DNA of 55,346 bases from Candidatus Binatus sp. (GCF_036567905.1 NZ_DATCTO010000012.1:1-55346); one strand, 5' to 3'; shown: positions 24,825-33,813, counted from the stretch's first letter. Numbers and translations are program-made. The notes: generated by a model not told the origin, from the letters alone.

Positions 24825-25751
24825 ATGCAATTACTACTGTCAACGATCATGCTGCGCCCGTACGTGTTCATCTTTCTGGTGAGTTTTTTGTATATCGCGA
24901 TCGTGAACTTCGGCCTGCGCACGACTATTTTGTTTACGCTCCTGACCTACGCCGTGTCGCTCGCGTGCGAGTGGTCTTCGGTTCACAACGGCTTCCCGTT
25001 CGGGCTGTATCACTATATTGACGCGACCCGCGGGCGCGAGATTTGGGTGTTCGGCGTTCCGTTCATGGATTCGTTGTCGTTCACCTTCCTGGCTTTCGCC
25101 AGCTATACGCTCGCGTTGTTGCTCAGTTCGCCGTTGTATCGGCGGGGTGCTGATTTTCGGATTCTCGACACGTGGCAAATCCGCCGTGCGCCGCGAGTAT
25201 GGCTGATGGCGGCGCTGTTCATGGTGATGGTGGACCTGGTGGTAGATCCACTGAGCGTGCTCGGCGACAGATGGTTCCTCGGCAAAATGTTCTGGTACGA
25301 TCGGCCGGGGCCGCACTTCGGCGTGCCGATCAGCAACTACCTGGGATGGTATTTCGTCGCCGCGATCACGATTGCGATTTTCCAGTGGCTTGACGCGATG
25401 CTTAATCGCGGCTCGGCGAAGCCGGCGCGTTCGCTTCCCGCGATGCGGTCGCGCGCGCTGCTTGGTCCGGCGCTATATGCGGGGATCGTGCTCTTCGGAA
25501 TCACGATGCTGTTCCGAATCAACGCGCTGGAAATCGGATGGGCTGCCGTGTTCATCTACCTGCCCTTCACCGTCCTGGCGATTCATATCCTGACCCGCCG
25601 CGAATCCTACGGCGACCACGCGGCAATCGAGCGCCATCTCGCAGACTTTCCCTACGAGCGCGTGCTTCCTGTCTGGAGGCCCGCGATCGCGCGCATACCC
25701 GAGCTGGGCCGCCGCGTAGCGAGCACAGACAGTGGCTGGCGAGGCGCTTGA
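24825..25751 (+). CDS. CruF-like carotenoid 1',2'-hydratase (DUF422) integral membrane protein
   Basis: The 308-residue product has about seven hydrophobic segments and the DUF422/CruF conserved residues: LACEWSSVHNGFPFGLYHYID, FGVPFMDSLSF, DLVVDPLS, and WYDRPGPHFGVPISNYLGWYF. CruF and bisanhydrobacterioruberin hydratases add water across the 1',2' double bond of an acyclic psi end of carotenoids. The gene starts eight bases after hpnA and is the last of the hopanoid operon. No phytoene synthase or desaturase is in the window. It may act on a carotenoid made elsewhere, or on an acyclic triterpene with the same end group as squalene; the second idea is speculation. The C-terminal 60 residues are soluble and basic. 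Confidence 0.85.
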   Translation: MQLLLSTIMLRPYVFIFLVSFLYIAIVNFGLRTTILFTLLTYAVSLACEWSSVHNGFPFGLYHYIDATRGREIWVFGVPFMDSLSFTFLAFASYTLALLLSSPLYRRGADFRILDTWQIRRAPRVWLMAALFMVMVDLVVDPLSVLGDRWFLGKMFWYDRPGPHFGVPISNYLGWYFVAAITIAIFQWLDAMLNRGSAKPARSLPAMRSRALLGPALYAGIVLFGITMLFRINALEIGWAAVFIYLPFTVLAIHILTRRESYGDHAAIERHLADFPYERVLPVWRPAIARIPELGRRVASTDSGWRGA

Positions 25752-25833
25752 TCGGGAGGCGCTTCCAAATTTTCGCCAAGTGTGGCAAGCGTCGGTCATC
25801 GAGCCACGACGAAGCAAACAGAGGTGACTTGGC

Positions 25834-26628
25834 ATGCTGCTCAAGGACAAAGTTGCGTTGATCACGGGCGCGGGTTCGGGAATCGGCCGCGCCAGCGCAA
25901 TTCGGTTTGCGCAAGAAGGCGCGAAGCTGATGGTCGCCGACGTACGCACCGAATCGGCGAGCAATACCGCAGCCGAGATCGAGAAGGCCGGCGGCGTCGC
26001 GAAGTCGGTGTCGGTGGACGTGCGCGTCGGCGCCGAAGTCGAGCGGATGGTCAATGAGACGGTAAGCGCGTTCGGCCGGCTCGACATTCTGTTCAACAAC
26101 GCCGGCGTCTTCGTACCCAAAAACGTGGTGAACACGAGCGAGGAAGAATGGGACTGGGTCGTGGACGTGTGTCTGAAGGGCGTATTCTTCGGCTGCAAGT
26201 ATGCGATCCCGCAAATGATCAAGCAGGGCGGCGGCGTGATCGTCAACACCGCCAGCGGCGCTGGAATCAAGGGCGTGCCGGATCTTGCCGCCTACCAGGC
26301 GGCGAAAGGCGGCGTCGTGATCATGTCGAAAGGAATCGCGCTCGACTTCGCGCGTGACAAGATTCGATGCGTGTCGATCTGCCCGGGCGTGATCGAAACG
26401 CCGATCGCCGAGAATTGCAACACCGTTCCCGCCGGCGCGTCACATCTGGTTTGGGAACGCACCGCAGACGCGCATCCGCTCGGGCGCAACGGAAAGCCGG
26501 AGGAGGTCGCTGCGCTGGCGGCGTTCCTGGCGTCGGATGAGGCGGGCTTCATCACCGGCGTCGCGGTGCCAATTGACGGCGGGCTCAGCGCGGGCTCTTT
26601 CGCCCCACCGGCGCGCGAGCACGCCTAG
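25834..26628 (+). CDS. Short-chain dehydrogenase/reductase (classical SDR)
   Basis: Classical SDR features: TGAGSGIGRA at 11-20, NNAGVF near 87, the NTASGAGIKG serine strand, and the active pair Y154 and K158 (AAYQAAKGG), followed by SICPGVIETPI. It is NAD(P)-dependent; the substrate is unknown, and steroid-, sugar- or acyl-type substrates all fit. It follows the hopanoid operon after 82 bases (AGAGGTGAC precedes the start), and its last 44 bases overlap the convergent hpnG gene. Confidence 0.9.
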   Translation: MLLKDKVALITGAGSGIGRASAIRFAQEGAKLMVADVRTESASNTAAEIEKAGGVAKSVSVDVRVGAEVERMVNETVSAFGRLDILFNNAGVFVPKNVVNTSEEEWDWVVDVCLKGVFFGCKYAIPQMIKQGGGVIVNTASGAGIKGVPDLAAYQAAKGGVVIMSKGIALDFARDKIRCVSICPGVIETPIAENCNTVPAGASHLVWERTADAHPLGRNGKPEEVAALAAFLASDEAGFITGVAVPIDGGLSAGSFAPPAREHA

Positions 26629-27496
26629 CAGCCGCCGGGACCTTGCCGTCGTGCGCGATAGCCGTCAGTGCGTCGGCGATTGCGGTACTTGCGCGCGACA
26701 GGTTTCGAATCAGCCGCGGCAGCTTGAGCATCGTGGCCGGATTGCGCAGCAGGTAGGACGTCGCGACGAGCGGCCGGACGTTGCCGTCCTGATCGGCCAT
26801 CGCCGCGCCCACTATTTCGTCGTCAACTTCGTCGAGCACTGCCCGGACCGCGACGAACGGGATCCCGCGCGCAGCGGCCTCTGCGGCAATCGCGGCGGTT
26901 TCCATGTCCACCGCGATCGCGCCGGTGCTTTCCTTGGCGCGACGCTTCTCGGCGCCGGTGGCGAGCACGCAATGCGATGTCAAAATCGCGCCGGTCGAGT
27001 ACGCGATGCCCGCGATCGCAAGCGAGCGGCCGACCGCGCGCAGTTGCGCGTCGCCCACGGCCGTCACTTGCTCGGCAACCCGGCCGTCGGTATGAATCGT
27101 CAAAACGCGGTCGGAGACGACGAGATCGCCCGGCTTCAGTCCGCTCGAAAGCGCGCCGGCGACACCGGTCCCGATTACCAACTCGGCGTTGGGTATCAGA
27201 TCGAACGCGCGGTGTACGGTATCGCTTGCGCGGCGGCGGCCGATTCCATGGCCAACGACAGTGAATTGTTTGCCGCCGATCTCCGCGCGAAAGCCATGCA
27301 AGCCGTCCAGAGCGAGCGGAGCGCGACGGCTGAGCCGGCGCTTGAAAGGCGCGATCTCGCGCGCGAAGGCGTAAAAGAGAAGAATCAATCGCGTGGTCTC
27401 ATGTTGGACTTTCGCAGCGCACGCTTGAGCGAACCATCCGATGCTAGCAGAATTGTGCCGGTGTTTTTCACTCTCGCACTGGTCCGGCAGGGTCAT
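26585..27496 (-). CDS. hpnG: Hopanoid-associated nucleoside phosphorylase HpnG
   Basis: HpnG removes adenine from adenosylhopane to give (phospho)ribosylhopane. The product has the phosphorylase/MTAN fold: GHGIGRRRAS, LVIGTGVAGALSSGLKPGDLVVSD, the nucleoside-binding VDMETAAIAAEAAARGIPFVAVRAVLDEVDD. The family normally begins near LILLFYAFAREIAPFKRRL (residue 37 here), and a TTG codon there (27388) could be the true start; the first 36 residues have no family match. It is on the opposite strand from the main operon and 35 bases from hpnK, whose expression would be divergent. The 3' end overlaps the SDR gene by 44 bases. Confidence 0.9.
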   Translation of the reverse strand: MTLPDQCESEKHRHNSASIGWFAQACAAKVQHETTRLILLFYAFAREIAPFKRRLSRRAPLALDGLHGFRAEIGGKQFTVVGHGIGRRRASDTVHRAFDLIPNAELVIGTGVAGALSSGLKPGDLVVSDRVLTIHTDGRVAEQVTAVGDAQLRAVGRSLAIAGIAYSTGAILTSHCVLATGAEKRRAKESTGAIAVDMETAAIAAEAAARGIPFVAVRAVLDEVDDEIVGAAMADQDGNVRPLVATSYLLRNPATMLKLPRLIRNLSRASTAIADALTAIAHDGKVPAAARRARAPVGRKSPR

Positions 27497-27531
27497 TATC
27501 CGCCGTCCGTGGCGATTGGCGGTGGCACAGT

Positions 27532-28392
27532 TTGAAGCGCCTGATCGTTAACGCCGACGACTTCGGCTTGTCGCCCGAGGTCAACGCCGGCATCGTGCGG
27601 GCGAGTCGCGACGGAATCTTGCGCAGTGCGAGCCTGATGGTTGCGGAGCCCGCCGCGCCGGCCGCTGCTCAAATAGCGCGCGAAAATCCCGCGCTCGACG
27701 TCGGGCTGCATGTGGTGGTCTGCCGGGGACGCAGCCTGCTCGATGCGTCGCGGCTCGGCGCCGCGGTGCGCGCGTCGGGAGAGTTCAGCGACAATCCCGT
27801 GGCTGCGGGGATGCGATATTTCTTCGACCGTTCGATGCGCGCCGCGATGACCGACGAACTGCGCGCGCAAGTCGAGCGCCATCTCGAGTTGATCGGCTGC
27901 CTCCACCATATCGACGGGCACTTGAATTTCCACGTCCATCCGCTGTTCGCCGATATTTTGGTTGACCTCGCCGTCGAATATAAAGTGCCATGCATCAGGC
28001 TTCCGCGCGAGCGCGTGATGACCACGCTGCGGCTGCGGCGAGACAATGCGCCGCGCAAGCTCGTCGAATCGATCATCTTTCGCACCCTGTCGCGTCGAAC
28101 CCGCCGGATGATGGCGGAGCGGGGCCTCATCTCGACCGACGCACTGTTTGGACTTCATCAGAGCGGTCATCTGAGCGAGGATTACGTCGTGGGCGTGATC
28201 GATCGTATCCGCGATGGCGCCACGGAAATGTATTTTCATCCGGCCGCCGATATCGGCGGCGTCCCGCCTGCGGTCGAGGCGCAACTCGAGGTCGAGATTC
28301 TCACCAGCCGGCGCGTGCGCGATGCGATCGCTCGAAATGCGATCGAACTGATCACGTTTGCCGATCTTGCAAAGGGCAATCCCGCCGCTTGA
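27532..28392 (+). CDS. hpnK: Hopanoid biosynthesis-associated YdjC-type deacetylase HpnK
   Basis: A 286-residue ChbG/YdjC-fold protein: RLIVNADDFGLSPEVNAGI holds the metal Asp pair, DVGLHVVV and IDGHLNFHVHP supply the His ligands. HpnK subfamily members occur in hopanoid loci and are thought to deacetylate an N-acetyl-sugar hopanoid head group together with HpnI and HpnJ, neither of which is in this window. The start is TTG, and no ATG suits the conserved beginning. Divergent from hpnG across 35 bases; the shared gap is too short for two separate long promoters. Confidence 0.9.
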   Translation: MKRLIVNADDFGLSPEVNAGIVRASRDGILRSASLMVAEPAAPAAAQIARENPALDVGLHVVVCRGRSLLDASRLGAAVRASGEFSDNPVAAGMRYFFDRSMRAAMTDELRAQVERHLELIGCLHHIDGHLNFHVHPLFADILVDLAVEYKVPCIRLPRERVMTTLRLRRDNAPRKLVESIIFRTLSRRTRRMMAERGLISTDALFGLHQSGHLSEDYVVGVIDRIRDGATEMYFHPAADIGGVPPAVEAQLEVEILTSRRVRDAIARNAIELITFADLAKGNPAA

Positions 28393-28460
28393 TTCAACTT
28401 TGCATCTGGCGTTGCCTGTGACTCGTGCCAAAGAAACTTCGCGAGCGGGAGACCAGTGTC

Positions 28461-28979
28461 ATGGCGGAGGTAAAGATTCGGCCGGCGGTGCGCGACGACC
28501 TGCCGCGCCTGACGGAAATTTACAACTACTACATCATCAACACGCCCATCACCTTCGACTTGGAACCATTCTCGGTGAAGCAGCGCGCGCGATGGTTCGA
28601 TGAGCACGCTGGTACGAAACGCTATCGCATGTTCGTCGCGGAAGATGCCGGCCGGGTCGCCGGCTATGCGTGCACGGGACCGTTTCGCGACAAGGCGGCG
28701 TACGACACGAGCGTCGAGACCTCCGTTTACTGCGCGCACGACGACAAGCGGCGGGGAATCGGTGCGATGCTGTACCGCGTCCTGTTCGACGCGCTGAAGA
28801 ACGAGGACATTCATCGCCTGTTGGCCGGGATCACGATTCCCAACGACGCATCGATCAAACTGCATCGACGCTTCGGCTTCACCGAGGTTGGCGTCTTCAG
28901 CGAATGCGGCCGCAAGCTCGACCGTTACTGGGATGTCGTGTGGATGCAGCGCCCCCTCCGGCTCGGCACCGTGCCATAA
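28461..28979 (+). CDS. GNAT N-acetyltransferase, phosphinothricin acetyltransferase-like
   Basis: The 172-residue product has the GNAT fold with the acetyl-CoA loop HDDKRRGIGAMLYRVLFDAL (R/Q-x-x-G-x-G/A form) and the PAT-type features IYNYYIINTPITFDLEP, ETSVYCAHD and LHRRFGFTEVGVFSECGRKLDRYWDVVWMQ. These enzymes acetylate methionine sulfoximine/phosphinothricin-like or other amino groups. GTG 28425 would extend it by 12 residues; ATG 28461 has a better fit to family length. It lies 68 bases after hpnK. A role in hopanoid amine chemistry cannot be shown. Confidence 0.87.
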   Translation: MAEVKIRPAVRDDLPRLTEIYNYYIINTPITFDLEPFSVKQRARWFDEHAGTKRYRMFVAEDAGRVAGYACTGPFRDKAAYDTSVETSVYCAHDDKRRGIGAMLYRVLFDALKNEDIHRLLAGITIPNDASIKLHRRFGFTEVGVFSECGRKLDRYWDVVWMQRPLRLGTVP

Positions 28980-29059
28980 GAGCGATCGGTCGCATAACCT
29001 GCCGCCGTGGACGCCAGGCGGCGAGTCGGATCAGAGCAGCGCGTGAGCTGCGAGACGAG

Positions 29060-29527
29060 CTACTCGGACTTGTATCCTTCCACGCGACTCTCGATTGCAT
29101 GCCTGAGCGCGTTAATTGAGTCGAGAGTCTCGGCGATCTTCACGAAGGTCTGGATTTTCGCAAGCAGCTTGTCCGCCTTCAACTTCGCCCACCTTGTTTC
29201 GGCTTCTCTGGGCTTGATGCGATGCAACTCGTACAGTACGGAGATCTGCTCGCGAAAAACGTCCAGCGGACCAAGCGCTTCCACCAGTGAGCGCAACTGT
29301 TGGATTTGGGCTGCTTTGCTACGTGTTATGCCGTGATGTCCTTCTTCCAACTCTCTGCCCAAGACGTCGAGAGCGGCTTTAAGAGACTCACTCGCCGCGT
29401 CCACGTTCACCGCCTCCAGCAGCATGACCGCCGAGTTGATCTCAGCGGCCGTGTTGGCGATTTCGAGCAGGCGCCCTGAGTCTTTGAGTTCATCGAGCAT
29501 TTGCTGAAGTTTCTGAGTGCTTTCCAT
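29060..29527 (-). CDS. Hypothetical all-helical protein
   Basis: I do not recognise the family. The 155 residues are rich in Leu, Ala, Glu and Lys with no Cys or Trp-rich motif except one Trp; predicted structure is helical throughout with heptad-like spacing (MLDELKDSGRLLEIANTAAEINSAVMLLEA). No signal peptide or membrane segment. It lies convergent to the acetyltransferase gene, with 80 bases between stops, and upstream of it is a 180-base gap. Coding is supported by codon choice with G or C in third position and lack of a competing gene on the + strand. Confidence 0.6.
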   Translation of the reverse strand: MESTQKLQQMLDELKDSGRLLEIANTAAEINSAVMLLEAVNVDAASESLKAALDVLGRELEEGHHGITRSKAAQIQQLRSLVEALGPLDVFREQISVLYELHRIKPREAETRWAKLKADKLLAKIQTFVKIAETLDSINALRHAIESRVEGYKSE

Positions 29528-29708
29528 AAGCGTGCTGTCTCATCTCCGAATATTGGTACAGTTACAACCCGACGAACAGTTTACACGAGCCCGCCACAAC
29601 CGAGCTACGGGGCCTTTGGGACAAGAGGACGTTTCAATACCACGGGTTCCAGGTCGGCTGGAATTTCCATTTTGAAACCACCGCCGTCCGCGACCCGTGT
29701 CGGTCGTT

Positions 29709-30869
29709 TCAGTTCACGACCGAAGCAAGGACCATGTCCGAGAGCCGCTGAAGACGTTCGAAATTGCGCGATTCCTCGAGCAGTCCGGCGGTCAGGCACA
29801 CGAACGTCAAATCCCGCTCGGGATCGATCCAGAACATGGTCGAACCAGCGCCGAGACCGCCGAACGTCGAGGGCGACGCCGTCGTGCCGAACGGGTGCGG
29901 GAAGATACCCGTTCCGCGGATGAAGAAGGTCAATCCCAGGTTGGCGGGGAATTCGCCCCATCCGCGCGCCTCGTAGGCATAGCTGAACAGATTATTCGGG
30001 AGCGTGCCGGTGTGGATGCTGGCGGCCAGCCGGATCGATGCCGGCGACAGCACTCGAACTCCGTCGAGTTCGCCGCCACGCCTGAGCATCTCGGCCCATC
30101 GCAAGATGTCGCCCGCAGTAGAAACCACGCCGCCGGCCGGAATTTCAGCCTCTGCGGTTAGCAGCAGGTTCATCGCTTCGAGCAATTCGGGCTGGAAGAC
30201 GCCGGGAGTTCGGTCGCGCACGACTATTGGAACGAACCGCGCGGCGAGATCCTTGCGCCGGCCCAAAGCGGTTTCTTTCATGGCCAATGGCTCGAAGAAT
30301 TCCTGCGCGAGAATGTCGCGGAACGACCGGCGCCCGCCGTCAACTCTCCGCACCACTTCCGCCAGCACCGCGTGCGCGGTCAGCGCACTGTAGCTGACGG
30401 CGCTGCCGGGAACGGTATCGGGGAGTTGCTGGCACGCTGCCGCTACAAAAGCCTCGAGGTTGCCGAACAACTCCGGCGGGAGCGCAGGAGTCGCCGCCAT
30501 CCCGGCAGTGTGAGTCAGCATATGAGCAACTGAGATCCGCTGCTTGCCCTTGACTGCGAACTCCGGGATCACGTCTGCGATCTTCGTTGTCAGCGCAAGC
30601 TCCCCGCGTTCCACGCGCGCCAAAACCGCCGCAGTGGTCATCGTCTTGGTGATCGACATGATCGCGAAAATGTCATCGATGCGCGCGGCGCGGTTGCTGG
30701 CCCGATCGGCGAAGCCGACTGCCTCATGCGCCGCCACCACGCCGCCCCGGGCGACGGCGTACACCACTCCGTCGTAGCGGTTGTTCGCGACATCGTGGCG
30801 TATCGCGGCGGCGACCCGATCGAGTCGCGCTGGATCGATTCCGATTTCTGCGGGCTTGCCGGTCTTCAT
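29709..30869 (-). CDS. Serine beta-lactamase-fold hydrolase (class C-like/esterase)
   Basis: The 386-residue protein has the S-x-x-K motif at S72-K75 (IMSITKTMTTA), a Y-S-A variant of the YxN motif at Y159 (VSYSALTAH) and LTHTAGM, typical of the beta-lactamase/EstB/transpeptidase-like family. The KTG-equivalent near the C-terminus appears as GLGAGSTMFW. There is no signal peptide, so it is probably a cytosolic esterase or amidase rather than a true beta-lactamase. It is transcribed away from the aminopeptidase gene, with a 213-base gap between them. Confidence 0.88.
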   Translation of the reverse strand: MKTGKPAEIGIDPARLDRVAAAIRHDVANNRYDGVVYAVARGGVVAAHEAVGFADRASNRAARIDDIFAIMSITKTMTTAAVLARVERGELALTTKIADVIPEFAVKGKQRISVAHMLTHTAGMAATPALPPELFGNLEAFVAAACQQLPDTVPGSAVSYSALTAHAVLAEVVRRVDGGRRSFRDILAQEFFEPLAMKETALGRRKDLAARFVPIVVRDRTPGVFQPELLEAMNLLLTAEAEIPAGGVVSTAGDILRWAEMLRRGGELDGVRVLSPASIRLAASIHTGTLPNNLFSYAYEARGWGEFPANLGLTFFIRGTGIFPHPFGTTASPSTFGGLGAGSTMFWIDPERDLTFVCLTAGLLEESRNFERLQRLSDMVLASVVN

Positions 30870-31082
30870 TGAATACCTCCTGCGAAGGACACAACCGAAA
30901 TTTCAACATATCGTCTAAGGGCAAACTTTAGCCAGTGCTTCCGGCGCGCCGCCGAGTCAATTGCTCGCGCCCCGGCGCGGTTTGAACTAGGCTATGCGTC
31001 TGCGGGGCGCGCCCCGCGCAATTTTTCACTTTCCCATTTTCACTTTTTCACGCCCGACTGCATACCAAGGAAGAGGGACCAG

Positions 31083-33656
31083 ATGCGCGATCAGGATGGA
31101 GCTCCACTGGCTGATGTTTCGGATGATTATCGCCTGCCGAAAAACGCCGCGCCCAAGCGCTACGAAATTCGGCTCACGCCCGATCTCAAGGCGTTCACGT
31201 TTCAAGGCGAAGTGAATATCGACGTCGTCGTCAACGATGCGACCGACGACGTCGTGCTGAACGCGCTCGAGCTGGAAATCGACAAGGTGAGCGCGCAACG
31301 CGGCGGAAAATCTCTCGCCGCGAAGGCCGAGCTGGAGCCGGCCAAGGAACGCGCGCATCTCCGATTCGCCGAGAAGCTTTCGCCGGGCGAATGGCGGCTT
31401 AAGATTGCGTTCCGCGGAATCCTGAACGACAAGCTGCACGGCTTTTATCGCAGCCAATACCAGGACGCGTCGGGCAAGACCCACGTCGCCGCGACGACGC
31501 AGTTCGAATCCACCGATGCCCGCCGCGCGTTCCCGTGCTGGGACGAGCCGGCGCTCAAGGCGAGCTACAAGGTGACGCTGGTGGTCGATGAGCACCTGGC
31601 CGCTATCTCCAACGGCGGACAGGAGAGCGAGCGCAAGCTGGCCGGCGCAAAGAAGGAGGTCGTCTTCAAGGAGACGATCCCGATGTCCACCTACCTGGTC
31701 GCGTTCATCGTCGGCGAGTTCGATGCGACCGCGCCGGTCGATGCGGGCACGCCGCTGCGGATCGTTCACGTTCCCGGCAAACAGTCGCTGACCGGTTGGG
31801 CGCGGCAGATTGGCGCGTTCTCGCTCAAGCATTTCGCCGGCTACTACGGACTCAAGTATCCCGGCGACAAGCTCGACCTGATCGCGATTCCCGATTTCGC
31901 CTCGGGTGCGATGGAAAATCTGGGCGCGATCACGTTTCGCGAGACCGCGCTGCTCGCCGATGAAAAGACCGCGTCGCGCGCCGAGCTCGAGCGCGTCGCC
32001 GACGTGGTGTCGCACGAAAACGCGCACATGTGGTTCGGCGATCTCGTCACCATGCGATGGTGGAACGGAATCTGGCTCAATGAGGCGTTCGCCACCTTCA
32101 TGGAGATGCTGGCGGTTGACGCGTGGAAGCCGGAGTGGAAGCGATGGGAGAGCTTCAGCGTCTCGCGCGCGGCGGCGATGTCGATCGACGGGCTGCGCAG
32201 CACGCGCCCGATTGAATACACCGTGCGCAGTCCCGAGGACTGCCGCGCGATGTTCGACATCCTGACCTACGAGAAGGGCGCGGCGGTGCTGCGGATGCTC
32301 GAGCAGTTCCTGGGCGCCAACGTCTTTCGCGACGGGATCCGCCTCTACCTGAACAAGCATCAATTCAACAACACCGAGACCGGCGATTTGTGGGACGCGC
32401 TCGAGGCGGCGTCGCGCGAGCCCGTGCGCAAAATGATGGACTCGTGGATCTTCCAGCCCGGCTTTCCGATCATCGAGGCGGCGCTGGCGGCCAACGAAAA
32501 CGGCGGCGGACTCAAGCTCTCGCAGCGCCGCTTCTTCTATCTCGCCGAGGACAACCATCAGCTCTGGCATGTGCCCGTGATGGTTCGCGCGAAGACCGAC
32601 AAGGGCGTCTCGACGCACAAGGTGATCCTCACCACCGCCGACGCGACGCTCGACCTCCCGGGCAAGCTCGAATGGGCGCTGTTGAACGAGGGCGGCCACG
32701 GCTTCTATCGCGTGCACTATGCGCCAGCGCTGCTCGCGGCGATCACCAAGAATCTCGGCGCGCTGCAGCCGATCGAACGCTTCGGGCTGGTAAGCGATAC
32801 CTGGGCGGTGACCGTCGCGGGACTTGGCCCGCTCAGCGAGTTCCTCAAGATGGCGCGGCTGTTCACCGGCGAGACCGACATCAACGTGTGGCGCGCGCTG
32901 ATTGGTGCGTTTGCATACCTCGACATGATCGCGTCCGACGCCGATCGGCCCGCGCTGGCCGCCACGGTGCGCGAGATCGCCGGTCCCGCGGCCGCGCGGC
33001 TGGGCTGGGAGCCAAAGTCCGGCGAGAGCGAGCTCGTGCGCCAGTTGCGCGGCACGCTCATCGGCGCGCTCGGCACGCTCGGCGACGATCCCGAGGTTCA
33101 CCAGCGCGCGCGCGATCTGTATGCGCGCTTCGAGAATAATCCCGAATCCGCGGATCGTGACCTGATGCCCGCGCTGGTGAACATCCTGGCGCATTGCGGC
33201 GACGCCGCGCGTTACGAGGAGTTCAAGCGAAAGTTCAAAGCGCCGCGCACGCCGCAGGAAGAGCAGCGCTTCCTGTTTGCGCTGGCAGATTTCCGCGATC
33301 GCGATCTCCTGAAAAAAACCATGGCGATGACGCTGGACGGGCAGGTGCGAACCCAGAATTCGCCCTACCTGATGCATTCGCTGCTGCTCAACCCCGCCTG
33401 CCGCTACCAGGCGTGGGACTTTGTGCGCGCGCATTGGGACGAGATGATTGAGAAGTATCCCGACAACGCACTGCCGCGGATGTGCGAAGCCGTGGTCGCG
33501 CTGCTGGATCGCGAAGACGAGGTCAAGCAGTTCTTCGCCGAGCATCGCGTGCGGCTCGGCGGCAAGATTATAGATCAGCACCTCGAGCGGCTGAGCGTCG
33601 CGGTCGGATTCCGCCGCCGCGAGGGCGCAAACCTGCAAGCAACGCTGAAGGGATAA
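31083..33656 (+). CDS. M1 family zinc aminopeptidase
   Basis: The 857-residue protein has the M1 layout: N-terminal beta-domain (about 1-215), catalytic domain with exopeptidase motif GAMEN at 275-279 and zinc motif HENAH at 311-315 plus E334 in LNEAF, then a beta-sandwich and an ERAP1-C-type helical domain to the end. It removes N-terminal residues from peptides. No signal peptide, so cytosolic. The domain order is like tricorn-interacting factor/puromycin-sensitive enzymes rather than E. coli PepN. A T-rich tract (31022-31050, TTTTTCACTTT..) lies just upstream; the start has GAGGGACC before it. The parS-like pair lies downstream. Confidence 0.93.
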   Translation: MRDQDGAPLADVSDDYRLPKNAAPKRYEIRLTPDLKAFTFQGEVNIDVVVNDATDDVVLNALELEIDKVSAQRGGKSLAAKAELEPAKERAHLRFAEKLSPGEWRLKIAFRGILNDKLHGFYRSQYQDASGKTHVAATTQFESTDARRAFPCWDEPALKASYKVTLVVDEHLAAISNGGQESERKLAGAKKEVVFKETIPMSTYLVAFIVGEFDATAPVDAGTPLRIVHVPGKQSLTGWARQIGAFSLKHFAGYYGLKYPGDKLDLIAIPDFASGAMENLGAITFRETALLADEKTASRAELERVADVVSHENAHMWFGDLVTMRWWNGIWLNEAFATFMEMLAVDAWKPEWKRWESFSVSRAAAMSIDGLRSTRPIEYTVRSPEDCRAMFDILTYEKGAAVLRMLEQFLGANVFRDGIRLYLNKHQFNNTETGDLWDALEAASREPVRKMMDSWIFQPGFPIIEAALAANENGGGLKLSQRRFFYLAEDNHQLWHVPVMVRAKTDKGVSTHKVILTTADATLDLPGKLEWALLNEGGHGFYRVHYAPALLAAITKNLGALQPIERFGLVSDTWAVTVAGLGPLSEFLKMARLFTGETDINVWRALIGAFAYLDMIASDADRPALAATVREIAGPAAARLGWEPKSGESELVRQLRGTLIGALGTLGDDPEVHQRARDLYARFENNPESADRDLMPALVNILAHCGDAARYEEFKRKFKAPRTPQEEQRFLFALADFRDRDLLKKTMAMTLDGQVRTQNSPYLMHSLLLNPACRYQAWDFVRAHWDEMIEKYPDNALPRMCEAVVALLDREDEVKQFFAEHRVRLGGKIIDQHLERLSVAVGFRRREGANLQATLKG

Positions 33657-33797
33657 CGAACAGCGCCGAATAGTCTCCCGGCGCCCACGGGCTTGCCATT
33701 TCCGATGCCCGCGGACGCCGCAGCGCCCCATCAACCTCAAGTAACGCTTTAAGGTTTGGTTTTGGCGGGTTCGCGGTCCGTTCTCCTGAACTCTTAA

Positions 33798-33813
33798 TGT
33801 TTCACGTGAAACA
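33798..33813. promoter_or_regulatory. parS-like ParB-binding site 1
   Basis: TGTTTCACGTGAAACA is an exact match to the bacterial chromosomal parS consensus, and the palindrome extends to a perfect 20-mer (33796-33815). It lies in the 231-base gap between the convergent aminopeptidase and aldo/keto reductase genes. Confidence 0.88.

Noticed and set aside
31026..33740. 904-codon open frame on the minus strand across the aminopeptidase gene
   Set aside because: The + strand encodes a complete M1 aminopeptidase with all motifs. The antisense frame is a by-product of GC-rich third positions and its translation is Arg/His-rich with no domain.
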